A DNA stretch of 53,086 bases, taken from positions 1 through 53,086 of the forward strand of contig CALALV010000109.1 of the NCBI GenBank assembly GCA_937925605.1. The letters run 5' to 3'. Positions 8,255 to 16,556 of this stretch are shown here, piece by piece (the first letter of the stretch is position 1; the number at the start of each line of letters is the position of its first letter). The notes below the pieces were generated by a model. The model had not been told where the DNA came from and searched no databases. It saw only the letters and a program-made list of their open reading frames with translations. Source of the DNA: an uncultured Woeseia sp. (GTDB lineage: Bacteria > Pseudomonadota > Gammaproteobacteria > Steroidobacterales > Woeseiaceae). The position numbers were made by a program, and so were the translations under genes.

Positions 8255-9009
8255 CAGCCATCGATGACCGACACCACGCCGTCGTCGTAGTTGGGCGGGT
8301 TAGCGGGCTGGTAGGTATAACCCCAGTTCAGCAGCAGCTCGAGCACGAGGATCGGATCACCCTCGACGAGGCGCATGAAGCCGGTCGCGTCGGTGCGGTA
8401 CAGGTTGTCGGCGGTCAGCTCGTTCAGCGGCACCGGGAAGGCCACCGGGTCGCCGGTCGGGCTCGCCGCGGGGCAGCAGGTGAACACGGTTACGGAACCG
8501 AAGAAGTTGTCGAGCACCGAGCGATAGGCTTTCAGCGCCTGCTCGCGGACCAGCTCGTCCTTGGAGATCACGTTGCTGTTCGCGTCGAACAGTTCGTGCA
8601 GCGCCAGCGCGGTGTAGAACTGGTTCTCGCCGGACGGACGTTGCGCCAGCGCCGTCGCCCAGAAGTAGAAGCGCGCCTTGGCGCCGGTCGGGCCCGGCGG
8701 GATCGAGTTGAACAGCTCGAACTTGTTGGTCGCGTCGGGATCGCTCTCGCTGAACTCGATAATCGTCGTCGTCGCGAACGGGTTCTCCGGGTCGCTGAGC
8801 ACACAGGTTTCCGGGTGCACGCCGACGTCGGCGCAATACAGGTCGAGCACGACGTCTGTCGGCAGCACGATGGCATTGATCACCTCGCCGTCGCCCGCAT
8901 CGCGCTCTTCGGCGCAGCCCGCCAGCGCGAGCGCGACGGCGGCGAGGCCGGTGAGAAGCAGTCTGTCGGCCCCTGCCAGGGCGCCTGCGAATCGTTTCGT
9001 GTAGTTCAT
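8254..9009 (-). CDS. Lipoprotein of unknown function in the glucan operon
   Basis: The 251-residue precursor has a lipobox 'ALAGC' with lipidated C32. No known domain is recognised. The mature part contains four further cysteines ('LYCAD', 'ETCVL', and the pair in 'FTCCP'), suggesting disulfides. A helical stretch 'FYTALALHELFDANSNVISKD' is followed by 'QALKAYRSVLDNFF'. The gene lies 32 bp downstream of the barrel-glycosidase and overlaps the next glycosidase gene, so the three are probably translated together. Its position suggests an accessory of the surface glucan machinery, perhaps a partner of the barrel. That is inference. Confidence 0.7.
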   Translation of the reverse strand: MNYTKRFAGALAGADRLLLTGLAAVALALAGCAEERDAGDGEVINAIVLPTDVVLDLYCADVGVHPETCVLSDPENPFATTTIIEFSESDPDATNKFELFNSIPPGPTGAKARFYFWATALAQRPSGENQFYTALALHELFDANSNVISKDELVREQALKAYRSVLDNFFGSVTVFTCCPAASPTGDPVAFPVPLNELTADNLYRTDATGFMRLVEGDPILVLELLLNWGYTYQPANPPNYDDGVVSVIDG

Positions 9010-9041
9010 GTCGTCAAATCCTCGGATGGCTACGCTCGGCC

Positions 9042-12000
9042 CTAGAACTGGTAAGTAAAGTAAACAACCGTAAGGAACGTGTAGTCGTTCATGCCATCCA
9101 TGAACTCGTCGTCGGGTGAATTTTCATCGTTCGTCCGGTAGATCGTGCGAATACCGATCTTCGTCGCGTTGCGTTCGTCGATAAGACTGCTGACACCGCT
9201 GTACCCCGAGCCCAGCCACAGCGAGTAATCGAGCTGGACCTGCTCCGGGAAGGTGATATTGAACTGACGGTAGAAGTCATAGGGGCCCCAGGCGTCTTTC
9301 ATGAAGAAGCCGCTCAGGGTATGCCGGCCGTTGCCCCAGATCGTCTTGCCGTGCAGCTGCCAGTAGTCCCGCGTGCCGCCGTTGGGATCGCCGGTCGACT
9401 GGTTGAATCCGCGTTCCGCGCGCAGGATGAACTTCGTATTGTTGGCGGTGTTGAAGATCATGCGGCTCGATATCGACCAGACGTCCTCCGGTGGCAGCCC
9501 CACGCCGAAGGCCGCGTTCGCGCCCGCCGGCTCGAAGAAGAACTGGTAGGAGTCGGTGCGGGTCGGGAACTCCGTGTAGCTGCCGCCGAAGTTGAAGGCG
9601 AAGCGCGCATCTTCGCGCCAGTCATTGTCCCAGTCATAGAACGGCGTTGCGCCGGTCGGATCCCAGGTGAAGTAGATCTCGCCCGCGCGCGCCTCGCGGT
9701 TTTCGAGCACCGCGAACGGATCGGCATCCCGGTTACGAGGATTCGTGCCTGGACGCAGGATGCCTCCCGAGATCGACGGCTCGATGAACGGGTTCGCGTG
9801 CACGAGGTTGTCGCGGTACAGGACGCGCGGGAACACCATCAGGTTGCCGAAGAACATCTGCATGCCGGCCTCGTACTCGCGGCGGTTGCCGAGACCCGTG
9901 TACGGCAGGCGGCTGGGGTCGGTCACCCCGTAGACGGTGTGGTGCACCCCGCCCTCGGCCACGAGTCCGGCGTGGTGGGCGGACACGTAGCTCTGCGTGC
10001 CGAGGAAGGGGAACGAGAGCTTCGCCTTGAAGCCCAGCGTGTCCTCGAAGTCGATCTGGTCGAGGAAGACATTGCCATTGCGGTCTACGCGGTCGAAGAC
10101 CTCGTCCACGCGCTCGGTGGCGGACATGATGCCGCCCAGCTCCAGTTCCATGCCGTTCGCGAATTCTTTCTTCGCGTACAGCGTCGTCTGCCGCGACTGC
10201 CGGAGCGTCGCCTCGGTGGCGTTCGCACCTTCGCCGAGCCGCGCCACGTCCTCGGAGTGGATGAAGGTCCAGTCGATCTTGCCGAGCTGGAAGTCGTACT
10301 TGAAGATGAATTTCGGGTTGGCGCCCCAGTAGACCTCGGGGCCCGCCAGGATCTTCAGGCCGCTCCACTCGTTCTTGCCCTCGAACTCGATTCCGATCGG
10401 CGCCTTTGCGTTCCAGATGTCCATGCCGTAGATATCGGTGGCTTCACGGACGAGACCGAAGAAGTCGCCTTCGTAGCCCCAGTGGAAGCGCGGCGTATGG
10501 TAGAAGGCCGTCAGGTCGAAGTTCTCGCCACTGTAGGTCGCGTCGAAGTCGTAGATTTCGACGCGTTCGCGATCCTCGAAAGTAATCTCGCGGCTCTCGA
10601 AGTCGCCCTGGCCGCTCGGCGTTTCCGGCGCCGTCTCGGCCTGGATCGTGAGCGGCAGCCCGCGGTCGCCGTAGGTGAACTCGAGCGGCCGCTTGCGCGC
10701 GACGTCACCGAGAATGTTTACGGACAGTTGTCCCTCGAGGCTCCGGTTCGGCTGGAACGCGAAGTCCAGGAAAACCATCTGGCCGTCCGAGAACTCGACG
10801 CCGTTCTCGCCGTCCTCGGTGATCGACTGCTCGGTGCCGCGGGCGACGAGTTCGCCCTCGAAGCGGCCGCCGGTGAAGCGGATGCGACGACTCGCCTCGT
10901 CGTTCTCGGCCTTCAGCTTCGCAACGTCGCCCTGCAGCTCGAGGTAGTCCATGTCGATACTGGCGAAGGCGCGGTTTATCTCTGCCTTGCTGGCCTCGTA
11001 CGGGTCCAACGAAAAGACCTCGGCGAGGACGTTGTAGGCCATGCGCGGCCGCGCCGTGTAGACGCCGTCACCGTTCGGCAGGCCCAGCGCCATGATGCCG
11101 AACCACTCTTCGTTCATGTTGTTCTTGCCTTCGGCCCAGTCGAACAGGTACGCCTGGTTCGACCAGGAGGCGTTGGTGTCCTGGATATCGAGGTTCTCGA
11201 CCTGCAGGTACTTCCACCACTCGTCGCGCCACTCGAAGACGAACGCGCCTACCGCGTTGCCCTCTTCGCCGTTGCCGTAGGCCTTGTTGTAGATCTCCTG
11301 CCACTGCTCCTTCAGGATCACGGCCTGCGCCACCTGGTCCTCGCGGAATTCGCGCGCGTTGAACGCGTCGCTGCCGAACTCGAAGAACGCGACCGGCAGG
11401 TCGAGACTCTCGTCCACCCGCGCCCACAGGTCGGTGAAGCTCGTGCCGCGGTAGACGTTGCTGCCGAGCAGATCGAGCGACGGCACCAACTCAACGATCA
11501 GGTCGAGATACTGGATGTCGCCGTTGACGATCGTGAACAGCTGGTTGGGCGCGACCCGCTTGCCCTCGCTGATCACTTCGTTGAACAGGCTGTAAAGGTA
11601 GCGCGCCTTCGCGGTCTCCTGCTCGCCGACCGGCAGGTTCTCGATCTCGAAACTGGACCAGGACAGGCCGTAGTTGCTCTCGTTACCGAAGGCGAACATC
11701 AGCACGCCGGGCGTGTCCTTGTAGCGCTGCACGAAGTCCATCATGTCGCGCTTCAGCGTTTCCCGGGTCAAGGGGTCCGAGTAGTCCGTGAACGGCACCC
11801 ACTTGCCGCCGACCGTGTAGCCGTAGCGACCCATCAGCGGATTGATGACGCTCATGATGCCGTGTTCGCGGTAAATGTATTCGACCCAGCGCGGCGGAAT
11901 CATCGTGAAGCTGCGGATCGTGTTGATGCCGGCCGCTCTCATCAGGCCGAAGTCGTAGTCGAGGACGTTGCGGATGAACTCGTCCGACTGGCCGAACAGG

Positions 12001-12218
12001 TTGTAGCTGTAGTTCTGGCCGCGCGGCGAATAGCTCCAGACGACGCCTTTCATGAAGTAGTCCTCGCCGTTCACGAGGATCTTCCAGCCTCTTTCGTCCT
12101 TGTAGGTCGTGACCTTGTCGACCTGTGCCTGCGCCGGGAGCGGCCCGTACAGGAATAGCGTGACTGCCAGCAGGCCACCGATTCTCGTTATTCGTTCGAA
12201 AACACGTGATTTCGCCAT
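9042..12218 (-). CDS. Clan GH-A glycosidase fused to an outer-membrane beta-barrel
   Basis: The 1058-residue protein has a signal peptide (residues 1 to about 32, 'LPAQAQ'). Residues 35-420 are a TIM-barrel glycosidase. The opening 'GWKILVNGEDYFMKGVVW' resembles GH2 and GH72 entries. A likely acid/base E180 lies in 'FAFGNESNYGL' and a likely nucleophile E280 in 'VAFFEFGSD'. A short coiled-coil-like linker follows ('LELQGDVAKLKAEND', about 435-450), then a beta-rich spacer. From about 560 to the end the sequence alternates aromatic amphipathic strands with polar turns. It finishes 'VVYFTYQF', with the C-terminal Phe expected of a BAM-inserted outer-membrane barrel. I read this as an enzyme anchored in the outer membrane by its own barrel. 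Whether it faces outside or the periplasm, and whether the barrel is an open pore, is not shown. Confidence 0.78.
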   Translation of the reverse strand: MAKSRVFERITRIGGLLAVTLFLYGPLPAQAQVDKVTTYKDERGWKILVNGEDYFMKGVVWSYSPRGQNYSYNLFGQSDEFIRNVLDYDFGLMRAAGINTIRSFTMIPPRWVEYIYREHGIMSVINPLMGRYGYTVGGKWVPFTDYSDPLTRETLKRDMMDFVQRYKDTPGVLMFAFGNESNYGLSWSSFEIENLPVGEQETAKARYLYSLFNEVISEGKRVAPNQLFTIVNGDIQYLDLIVELVPSLDLLGSNVYRGTSFTDLWARVDESLDLPVAFFEFGSDAFNAREFREDQVAQAVILKEQWQEIYNKAYGNGEEGNAVGAFVFEWRDEWWKYLQVENLDIQDTNASWSNQAYLFDWAEGKNNMNEEWFGIMALGLPNGDGVYTARPRMAYNVLAEVFSLDPYEASKAEINRAFASIDMDYLELQGDVAKLKAENDEASRRIRFTGGRFEGELVARGTEQSITEDGENGVEFSDGQMVFLDFAFQPNRSLEGQLSVNILGDVARKRPLEFTYGDRGLPLTIQAETAPETPSGQGDFESREITFEDRERVEIYDFDATYSGENFDLTAFYHTPRFHWGYEGDFFGLVREATDIYGMDIWNAKAPIGIEFEGKNEWSGLKILAGPEVYWGANPKFIFKYDFQLGKIDWTFIHSEDVARLGEGANATEATLRQSRQTTLYAKKEFANGMELELGGIMSATERVDEVFDRVDRNGNVFLDQIDFEDTLGFKAKLSFPFLGTQSYVSAHHAGLVAEGGVHHTVYGVTDPSRLPYTGLGNRREYEAGMQMFFGNLMVFPRVLYRDNLVHANPFIEPSISGGILRPGTNPRNRDADPFAVLENREARAGEIYFTWDPTGATPFYDWDNDWREDARFAFNFGGSYTEFPTRTDSYQFFFEPAGANAAFGVGLPPEDVWSISSRMIFNTANNTKFILRAERGFNQSTGDPNGGTRDYWQLHGKTIWGNGRHTLSGFFMKDAWGPYDFYRQFNITFPEQVQLDYSLWLGSGYSGVSSLIDERNATKIGIRTIYRTNDENSPDDEFMDGMNDYTFLTVVYFTYQF

Positions 12219-12275
12219 TGCGATTACTCTGTTACCTGTTGGATTGGCATGTTCGCTGCTTGTATGCGTCCCGCC

Positions 12276-15200
12276 TCAGGGCGTGCCCGGGCCGACGGCA
12301 ATGTCGTCGCCGTAGAATGTCTGCGCCCCGGCCGTTGCGCCGTCGGTACCGAAGTTGAAGAAGATTACGATCTTGTCGTAGGTCGCCGCCGCGTCGAAGG
12401 CGGGCGTGCCGGTCACCTGGTTCAGGAAACTGAAAGTCAGGACCTCCCAGGTATTGGCGACCGTCGTCGTGGCCTCGGTCTCGACCGACACCGCCGCGTT
12501 GGTCGAGTCCTCGATCTTCAGGCGTACCGGGATGCCGGAAGCCGGCGCGTACACGCGCACGTTCATCTGCGGGTTGGCCGTATCCAGCGGCAGCACGCCC
12601 ACGGACTCGTTAGCCTCGGTCGACACGACGGTGCCCGCGAACAGGTCGGCCGTCGCGCTGCGGTTGACCTGCAGTACGAGGTTGCTGCCTCCCTCGGGGT
12701 CGCCTGCGACCGTCGAGTCCTCGGCGCCGTTGAAGCCGCGCAGCGTGTAGGTCACGGCCGGGTCGTCGAACGTGATCGGCGGGAATGCGGGCGCCCCCGG
12801 ACCGACGTCGATGTCGTCGGCATAAAAGGTTTGCGCCCCGGCCGTCGCACCGTCGGTGCCGAAGTTGAAGAAGATGACGATCTTGTCGTAGGTCGCCGCG
12901 GCGTCGAAGGCGGGTGTGCCGGCTACCTGGTTCAGGAAATCGAAGGTCAGGACCTCCCAGCCGTTTGCGACCGTTGTCGTCGCCTCGGTCTCGACCGAGA
13001 CCGCGGCATTGGTCGAGTCCTCGATCTTCAGGCGGACCGGGATCCCGGAAGCCGGCGCGTACACGCGCACGTTCATCTGGGGGGCTGCCGTATCCAGCGG
13101 GATCGCGCCGACCGATTCGTTGGCCCCGGTCGACACGACCGTGCCGGCGAACAGGTCGGCCGTGTCGCTGCGGTTGACCTGCAGCACGAGGTTGCTGCCG
13201 CCCTCCGGGTCGGCCGCCACCGTCGAGTCCTCGGCGCCGTTGAAGCCGCGCAGCGTGTAGGTCACGGCCGGATCGTCGAATGTGATCGCGGTGAAGCCGC
13301 TCGCCGGCCCCGGTCCTTCGGCGACGTCGTCGAAGTAGAAGGTCTGCGTGCCGGCGGTAGCGCCGTCGGTGCCGAAGTTGAAGAAGATGACGATCTTGTC
13401 GTAGGTCGCCGCGGCGTCGTAGGCCGCCGTGCCGGTCGCCTGGTTCAGGAAATCGAAGGTCAGCGTCTCCCAGTCGTTTGCGGCCGTGGTTGTCGCCTCG
13501 GTTTCGACCGAGACGGCCGCGTCGGCGGAATTCTCGACCTTGAGCCGGACCGGGATGCCCGCCGCCGGCGAGTAGACGCGCACGTTCATCTGCGGGTTCG
13601 CCGTATCGAACGGGATCGCGCCGACCGACTCGTTGGCCTCCGTCGAGACGACCGTGCCGGCGAAGGTGTCCGCGGTGTCGCTGCGGACGACCTGCACGAC
13701 CGTGTTGGTGCCGCCGGCGGGGTCGTTCGTCAGCGTCGAGGCCGTGCCGTTGAAGTCGCGCAACGTATAGGTCACCGCCGGGTCGTCGAAGGTGAGCGTC
13801 GTGAAGCCTGCCGGCGGCGCGGGGCACGGATCGCTGGTCTGCTGGATGTCGTCGTACTGGAACGTCCAGTTGTCCGGGTCGCCCGCGGCATCGCCGACGA
13901 CGCCGTTGTCGAAGATCACCGTGATGCCGGTGATGTCCCCGGAGACGCCGGTGAAGTCGAAGCAGAGCTCCTCCCAGGTGCCGCTGCCGCTGTGCGTCGC
14001 GGTGCGCTCGTCGCCCTGCGGCTCCAGCTTGAACGTGACGACGACCTCGCGCAGCGCACGGACCTGCATCGTGTAGGAGTCACCGTCTGCGAGCGGCACG
14101 ACGCCGCCCAGGTCGAGCGTGCTGCCGCCGAAAGGCTGCCCGGCGAACTTCTGCATCTCGGCGACGAAGCCGCTTGTGTTGATACCGCTCGGGTCCGGGT
14201 TGGCGATCACCGTGGATACGCCGCCCTCGAAGTTGTTGAAGCTTGCCGAGCCGCTCTCGAAGTCGACGCTGGACGCGCCGCCACCGCCACCGCCACCGCC
14301 TGCGCCGACCGCAATGTCGTCGGCGTAGAAGGTCTGCGCCCCGGCCGTCGCGCCGTCGGTGCCGAAGTTGAAGAACACGACGATCTTGTCGTAGGTGGCC
14401 GCCGGGTTGAATGCGGCCGTGCCCGACACCTCGTTCGCAAAGTCGAAGGTCAGCGTTTCCCAGGCGTTCGCGACGGTCGTCGTCGCCTCGGTCTCGACCG
14501 AGATCGCCGGGTCGCCCGAGTTCTCGATCTTGAGTCGCACCGGGATGCCCGCCGCCGGCGCATACACGCGCATGCTCATCAAGGGGTTGGCAGTATCCAG
14601 CGGGATCGCGCCGACCGATTCGTTGGCCCCGGTCGACACGACCGTGCCGGCGAAGATGTCGGCCGTATTGCTGCGGTTGACCTGCAGCACCTGGTTGGTC
14701 CCGCCGGTCGGATCGGCGGCCACCGTCGAGTCCTCGGCGCCGTTGAAGCCACGCAACGTGTAGGTCACGGCCGGGTCGTCGAACGTGATCGTGCTGAAAC
14801 CGGCCGGTCCGCCGCCGCCCGCACCGACGTCGATGTCGTCGAAGAAGAAAGTCTGGGCGCCGGCCGTCGCGCCGTCGGTACCGAAGTTGAAGAAGATAAC
14901 GATCTTGTCGTAGGTCGCCGCGGGATCGAAGGCCGCCGTGCCCGACGCCTGGTTGGCGAAATCGAAGGTCAGCGTCTCCCAGGCGTTCGCCGCCGTGGTC
15001 GTTGCCTCGGTCTCGACCGAGATCGCCGGGTCACTCGAATTCTCGATCTTCAGCCGCACGGGAACACCCGCCGCCGGAGCGTAAACACGTACGTTCATCA
15101 GCGGGTTGGCCGTGTCCAGCGGAATCGCCCCGACCGACTCGTTTGCCTCCGTCGACACGACCGTGCCGGCGAAGGTGTCCGCCGTCGCGCTGCGGTTGAC

Positions 15201-16478
15201 CTGCACCACCTGGTTGGTCCCGCCCGTCGGGTCGGTCACGACCGTCGAGTCCTCGGCGCCATTGAAGCCACGCAACGTGTAGGTAACCGCCGGGTCGTCG
15301 AAGGTCACGGTGCTGAACGTAGCCGGACCGCCACCCCCGCCGCCGTCGCCGACGTCGATGTCATCGAAGTAGAAAGTCTGCGCGCCGGCCGTCGCGCCGT
15401 CGGTGCCGAAGTTGAAGAAGACGATGATCTTGTCGTAGTTCGCCGCCGGGTCGTATGCCGCCGTGCCCGCCGCTTCGTTCGCGAAGTCGAAGGTCAGCGT
15501 CTCCCAGGCGCTGGCCGCCGTGGTCGTCGCCTCGGTCTCGACCGAGACGCTCGGATCGGTCGAGTCCTCGATCTTGAGCCGCACCGGGATGCCTGCAGCC
15601 GGCGCATAGACGCGCAGGTTCATCAGCGGGTTTGCCGTGTCGAGCGGGATCGTGCCCACGGACTCGTTGGCGCCGGTCGAGACGACGGTGCCGGCGAATG
15701 TATCTGCGGTATCGCTGCGATTGACCTGGACGACCTGGTTGGTGCCGCCGGTCGGGTCGCTGACGATCGAGGAGTCCTCGGCGCCGGCGAAGCCGCGCAG
15801 CGTGTAGGTCACGGCCGGGTCGTCGAAGGTCAGCGGGGCGAAGGTCACCGGCCCCCCGCCGCCACCGCCGCAGCTGTCCACCTGCGTGATGTCGTCGTAG
15901 TAGAAGGTCCAGTTCGCCGGATCGGTGTCGGCCTGGCCCAGCGTGCCGTTCTCGAAGATCAGCGTGATGCCGCTGTTGGCGGCCATGCCGGTCGTACCCG
16001 TGAAGTCAAAGCACAGCTCTTCCCAGGTGCCGCTGCCGCTGTGGCTTTCCTCGCGCTCTATGTTCAGCTGCTCGAGCTTGAACAGCACCGGCACCGAGCG
16101 CGGCGACCAAACTTTCATCGTGAAAGCCTCGCCCGCGCCGAAGTCGATGGGCGCGCCGGTCTCGAGCAGCGTGCCGCCGAACACCTCGTCGGGGAACTTC
16201 TGCATCTGCGCAACCAGCTCGCTCGTGTTCAGGCCGCTCGGGTCGGGATTCTCGATGACCGTCGTGGCGCCGCCGTTGAAGTTGATGATCTCGACGGCCG
16301 GGCAGACGACCTCGAAATTGATCGGGTCGCAGAATCCCGCCGGCACCGGCGGCAGCGGTGTCGCGGGCCGGTTGGCGATGGACTGCGGTCCGTCTCCCTG
16401 GCCGCAGCCCGCGAGAACCAGGACGGGAACGATGGCGAGCACCAGGCGTGACAGGCGCAGGGAGTCGGGTGCAATCAT
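12276..16478 (-). CDS. Large lipoprotein of eight tandem carbohydrate-binding-like modules
   Basis: The 1400-residue precursor has lipobox 'LVLAGC' (C25). The mature protein is almost entirely beta-sandwich modules in the order A-B-B-B-A-B-B-B. Type A (about 140 residues) has 'NPDPSG-NTS', 'SGSGTWEELCFDFTG' and 'NWTF-YDDI'. Type B (about 160 residues) opens 'FDDPAVTYTLR-F' and closes 'YDKI-FFNFGTDGATAG' plus 'DDI-VG'. Several boundaries have Gly-rich or Gly/Pro linkers. No catalytic residues are apparent. The folds look like CBM4/16- or CBM-like jelly rolls, but the family is not assigned. It lies between the GH16 laminarinase and the barrel-glycosidase genes. I infer a long, multivalent surface protein that captures beta-1,3-glucan. 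Confidence 0.75.
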   Translation of the reverse strand: MIAPDSLRLSRLVLAIVPVLVLAGCGQGDGPQSIANRPATPLPPVPAGFCDPINFEVVCPAVEIINFNGGATTVIENPDPSGLNTSELVAQMQKFPDEVFGGTLLETGAPIDFGAGEAFTMKVWSPRSVPVLFKLEQLNIEREESHSGSGTWEELCFDFTGTTGMAANSGITLIFENGTLGQADTDPANWTFYYDDITQVDSCGGGGGGPVTFAPLTFDDPAVTYTLRGFAGAEDSSIVSDPTGGTNQVVQVNRSDTADTFAGTVVSTGANESVGTIPLDTANPLMNLRVYAPAAGIPVRLKIEDSTDPSVSVETEATTTAASAWETLTFDFANEAAGTAAYDPAANYDKIIVFFNFGTDGATAGAQTFYFDDIDVGDGGGGGGPATFSTVTFDDPAVTYTLRGFNGAEDSTVVTDPTGGTNQVVQVNRSATADTFAGTVVSTEANESVGAIPLDTANPLMNVRVYAPAAGVPVRLKIENSSDPAISVETEATTTAANAWETLTFDFANQASGTAAFDPAATYDKIVIFFNFGTDGATAGAQTFFFDDIDVGAGGGGPAGFSTITFDDPAVTYTLRGFNGAEDSTVAADPTGGTNQVLQVNRSNTADIFAGTVVSTGANESVGAIPLDTANPLMSMRVYAPAAGIPVRLKIENSGDPAISVETEATTTVANAWETLTFDFANEVSGTAAFNPAATYDKIVVFFNFGTDGATAGAQTFYADDIAVGAGGGGGGGGASSVDFESGSASFNNFEGGVSTVIANPDPSGINTSGFVAEMQKFAGQPFGGSTLDLGGVVPLADGDSYTMQVRALREVVVTFKLEPQGDERTATHSGSGTWEELCFDFTGVSGDITGITVIFDNGVVGDAAGDPDNWTFQYDDIQQTSDPCPAPPAGFTTLTFDDPAVTYTLRDFNGTASTLTNDPAGGTNTVVQVVRSDTADTFAGTVVSTEANESVGAIPFDTANPQMNVRVYSPAAGIPVRLKVENSADAAVSVETEATTTAANDWETLTFDFLNQATGTAAYDAAATYDKIVIFFNFGTDGATAGTQTFYFDDVAEGPGPASGFTAITFDDPAVTYTLRGFNGAEDSTVAADPEGGSNLVLQVNRSDTADLFAGTVVSTGANESVGAIPLDTAAPQMNVRVYAPASGIPVRLKIEDSTNAAVSVETEATTTVANGWEVLTFDFLNQVAGTPAFDAAATYDKIVIFFNFGTDGATAGAQTFYADDIDVGPGAPAFPPITFDDPAVTYTLRGFNGAEDSTVAGDPEGGSNLVLQVNRSATADLFAGTVVSTEANESVGVLPLDTANPQMNVRVYAPASGIPVRLKIEDSTNAAVSVETEATTTVANTWEVLTFSFLNQVTGTPAFDAAATYDKIVIFFNFGTDGATAGAQTFYGDDIAVGPGTP
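12282..16300 (-). repeat. Coding tandem repeats: two A modules and six B modules
   Basis: Approximate module limits on the + coordinates, from 3' to 5' of the gene, are: B6 12282-12777, B5 12800-13290, B4 13315-13800, A2 13830-14275, B3 14305-14800, B2 14830-15315, B1 15350-15842, A1 15880-16300. The B units share long near-identical nucleotide stretches, such as the segment coding 'FDDPAVTYTLRGFNGAEDS' and the one coding 'NFGTDGATAGAQTF'. This points to recent duplication and ongoing homogenisation. The A-BBB pattern occurring twice suggests a four-module block was itself duplicated. Such repeats are prone to assembly collapse and copy-number change. Confidence 0.85.
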
Positions 16479-16556
16479 GTTTGTGCTCTCAGGATGAATT
16501 CAGGCGTTAGCGGCGAGCCCGCCAGGGCGCACCGTGCCGGGCCCGTCTGGACGGCC

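Noticed and set aside
9321..12158. 945-codon open frame on the + strand opposite the barrel-glycosidase gene
   Set aside because: It has shadow composition and no motifs. The - frame carries catalytic and barrel signatures.
12249..16451. 1400-codon open frame on the + strand opposite the multi-module lipoprotein gene
   Set aside because: The product is an Arg/Gly/His-rich mirror of the repeats with no leader or domain. The - frame has a lipobox and coherent modules.
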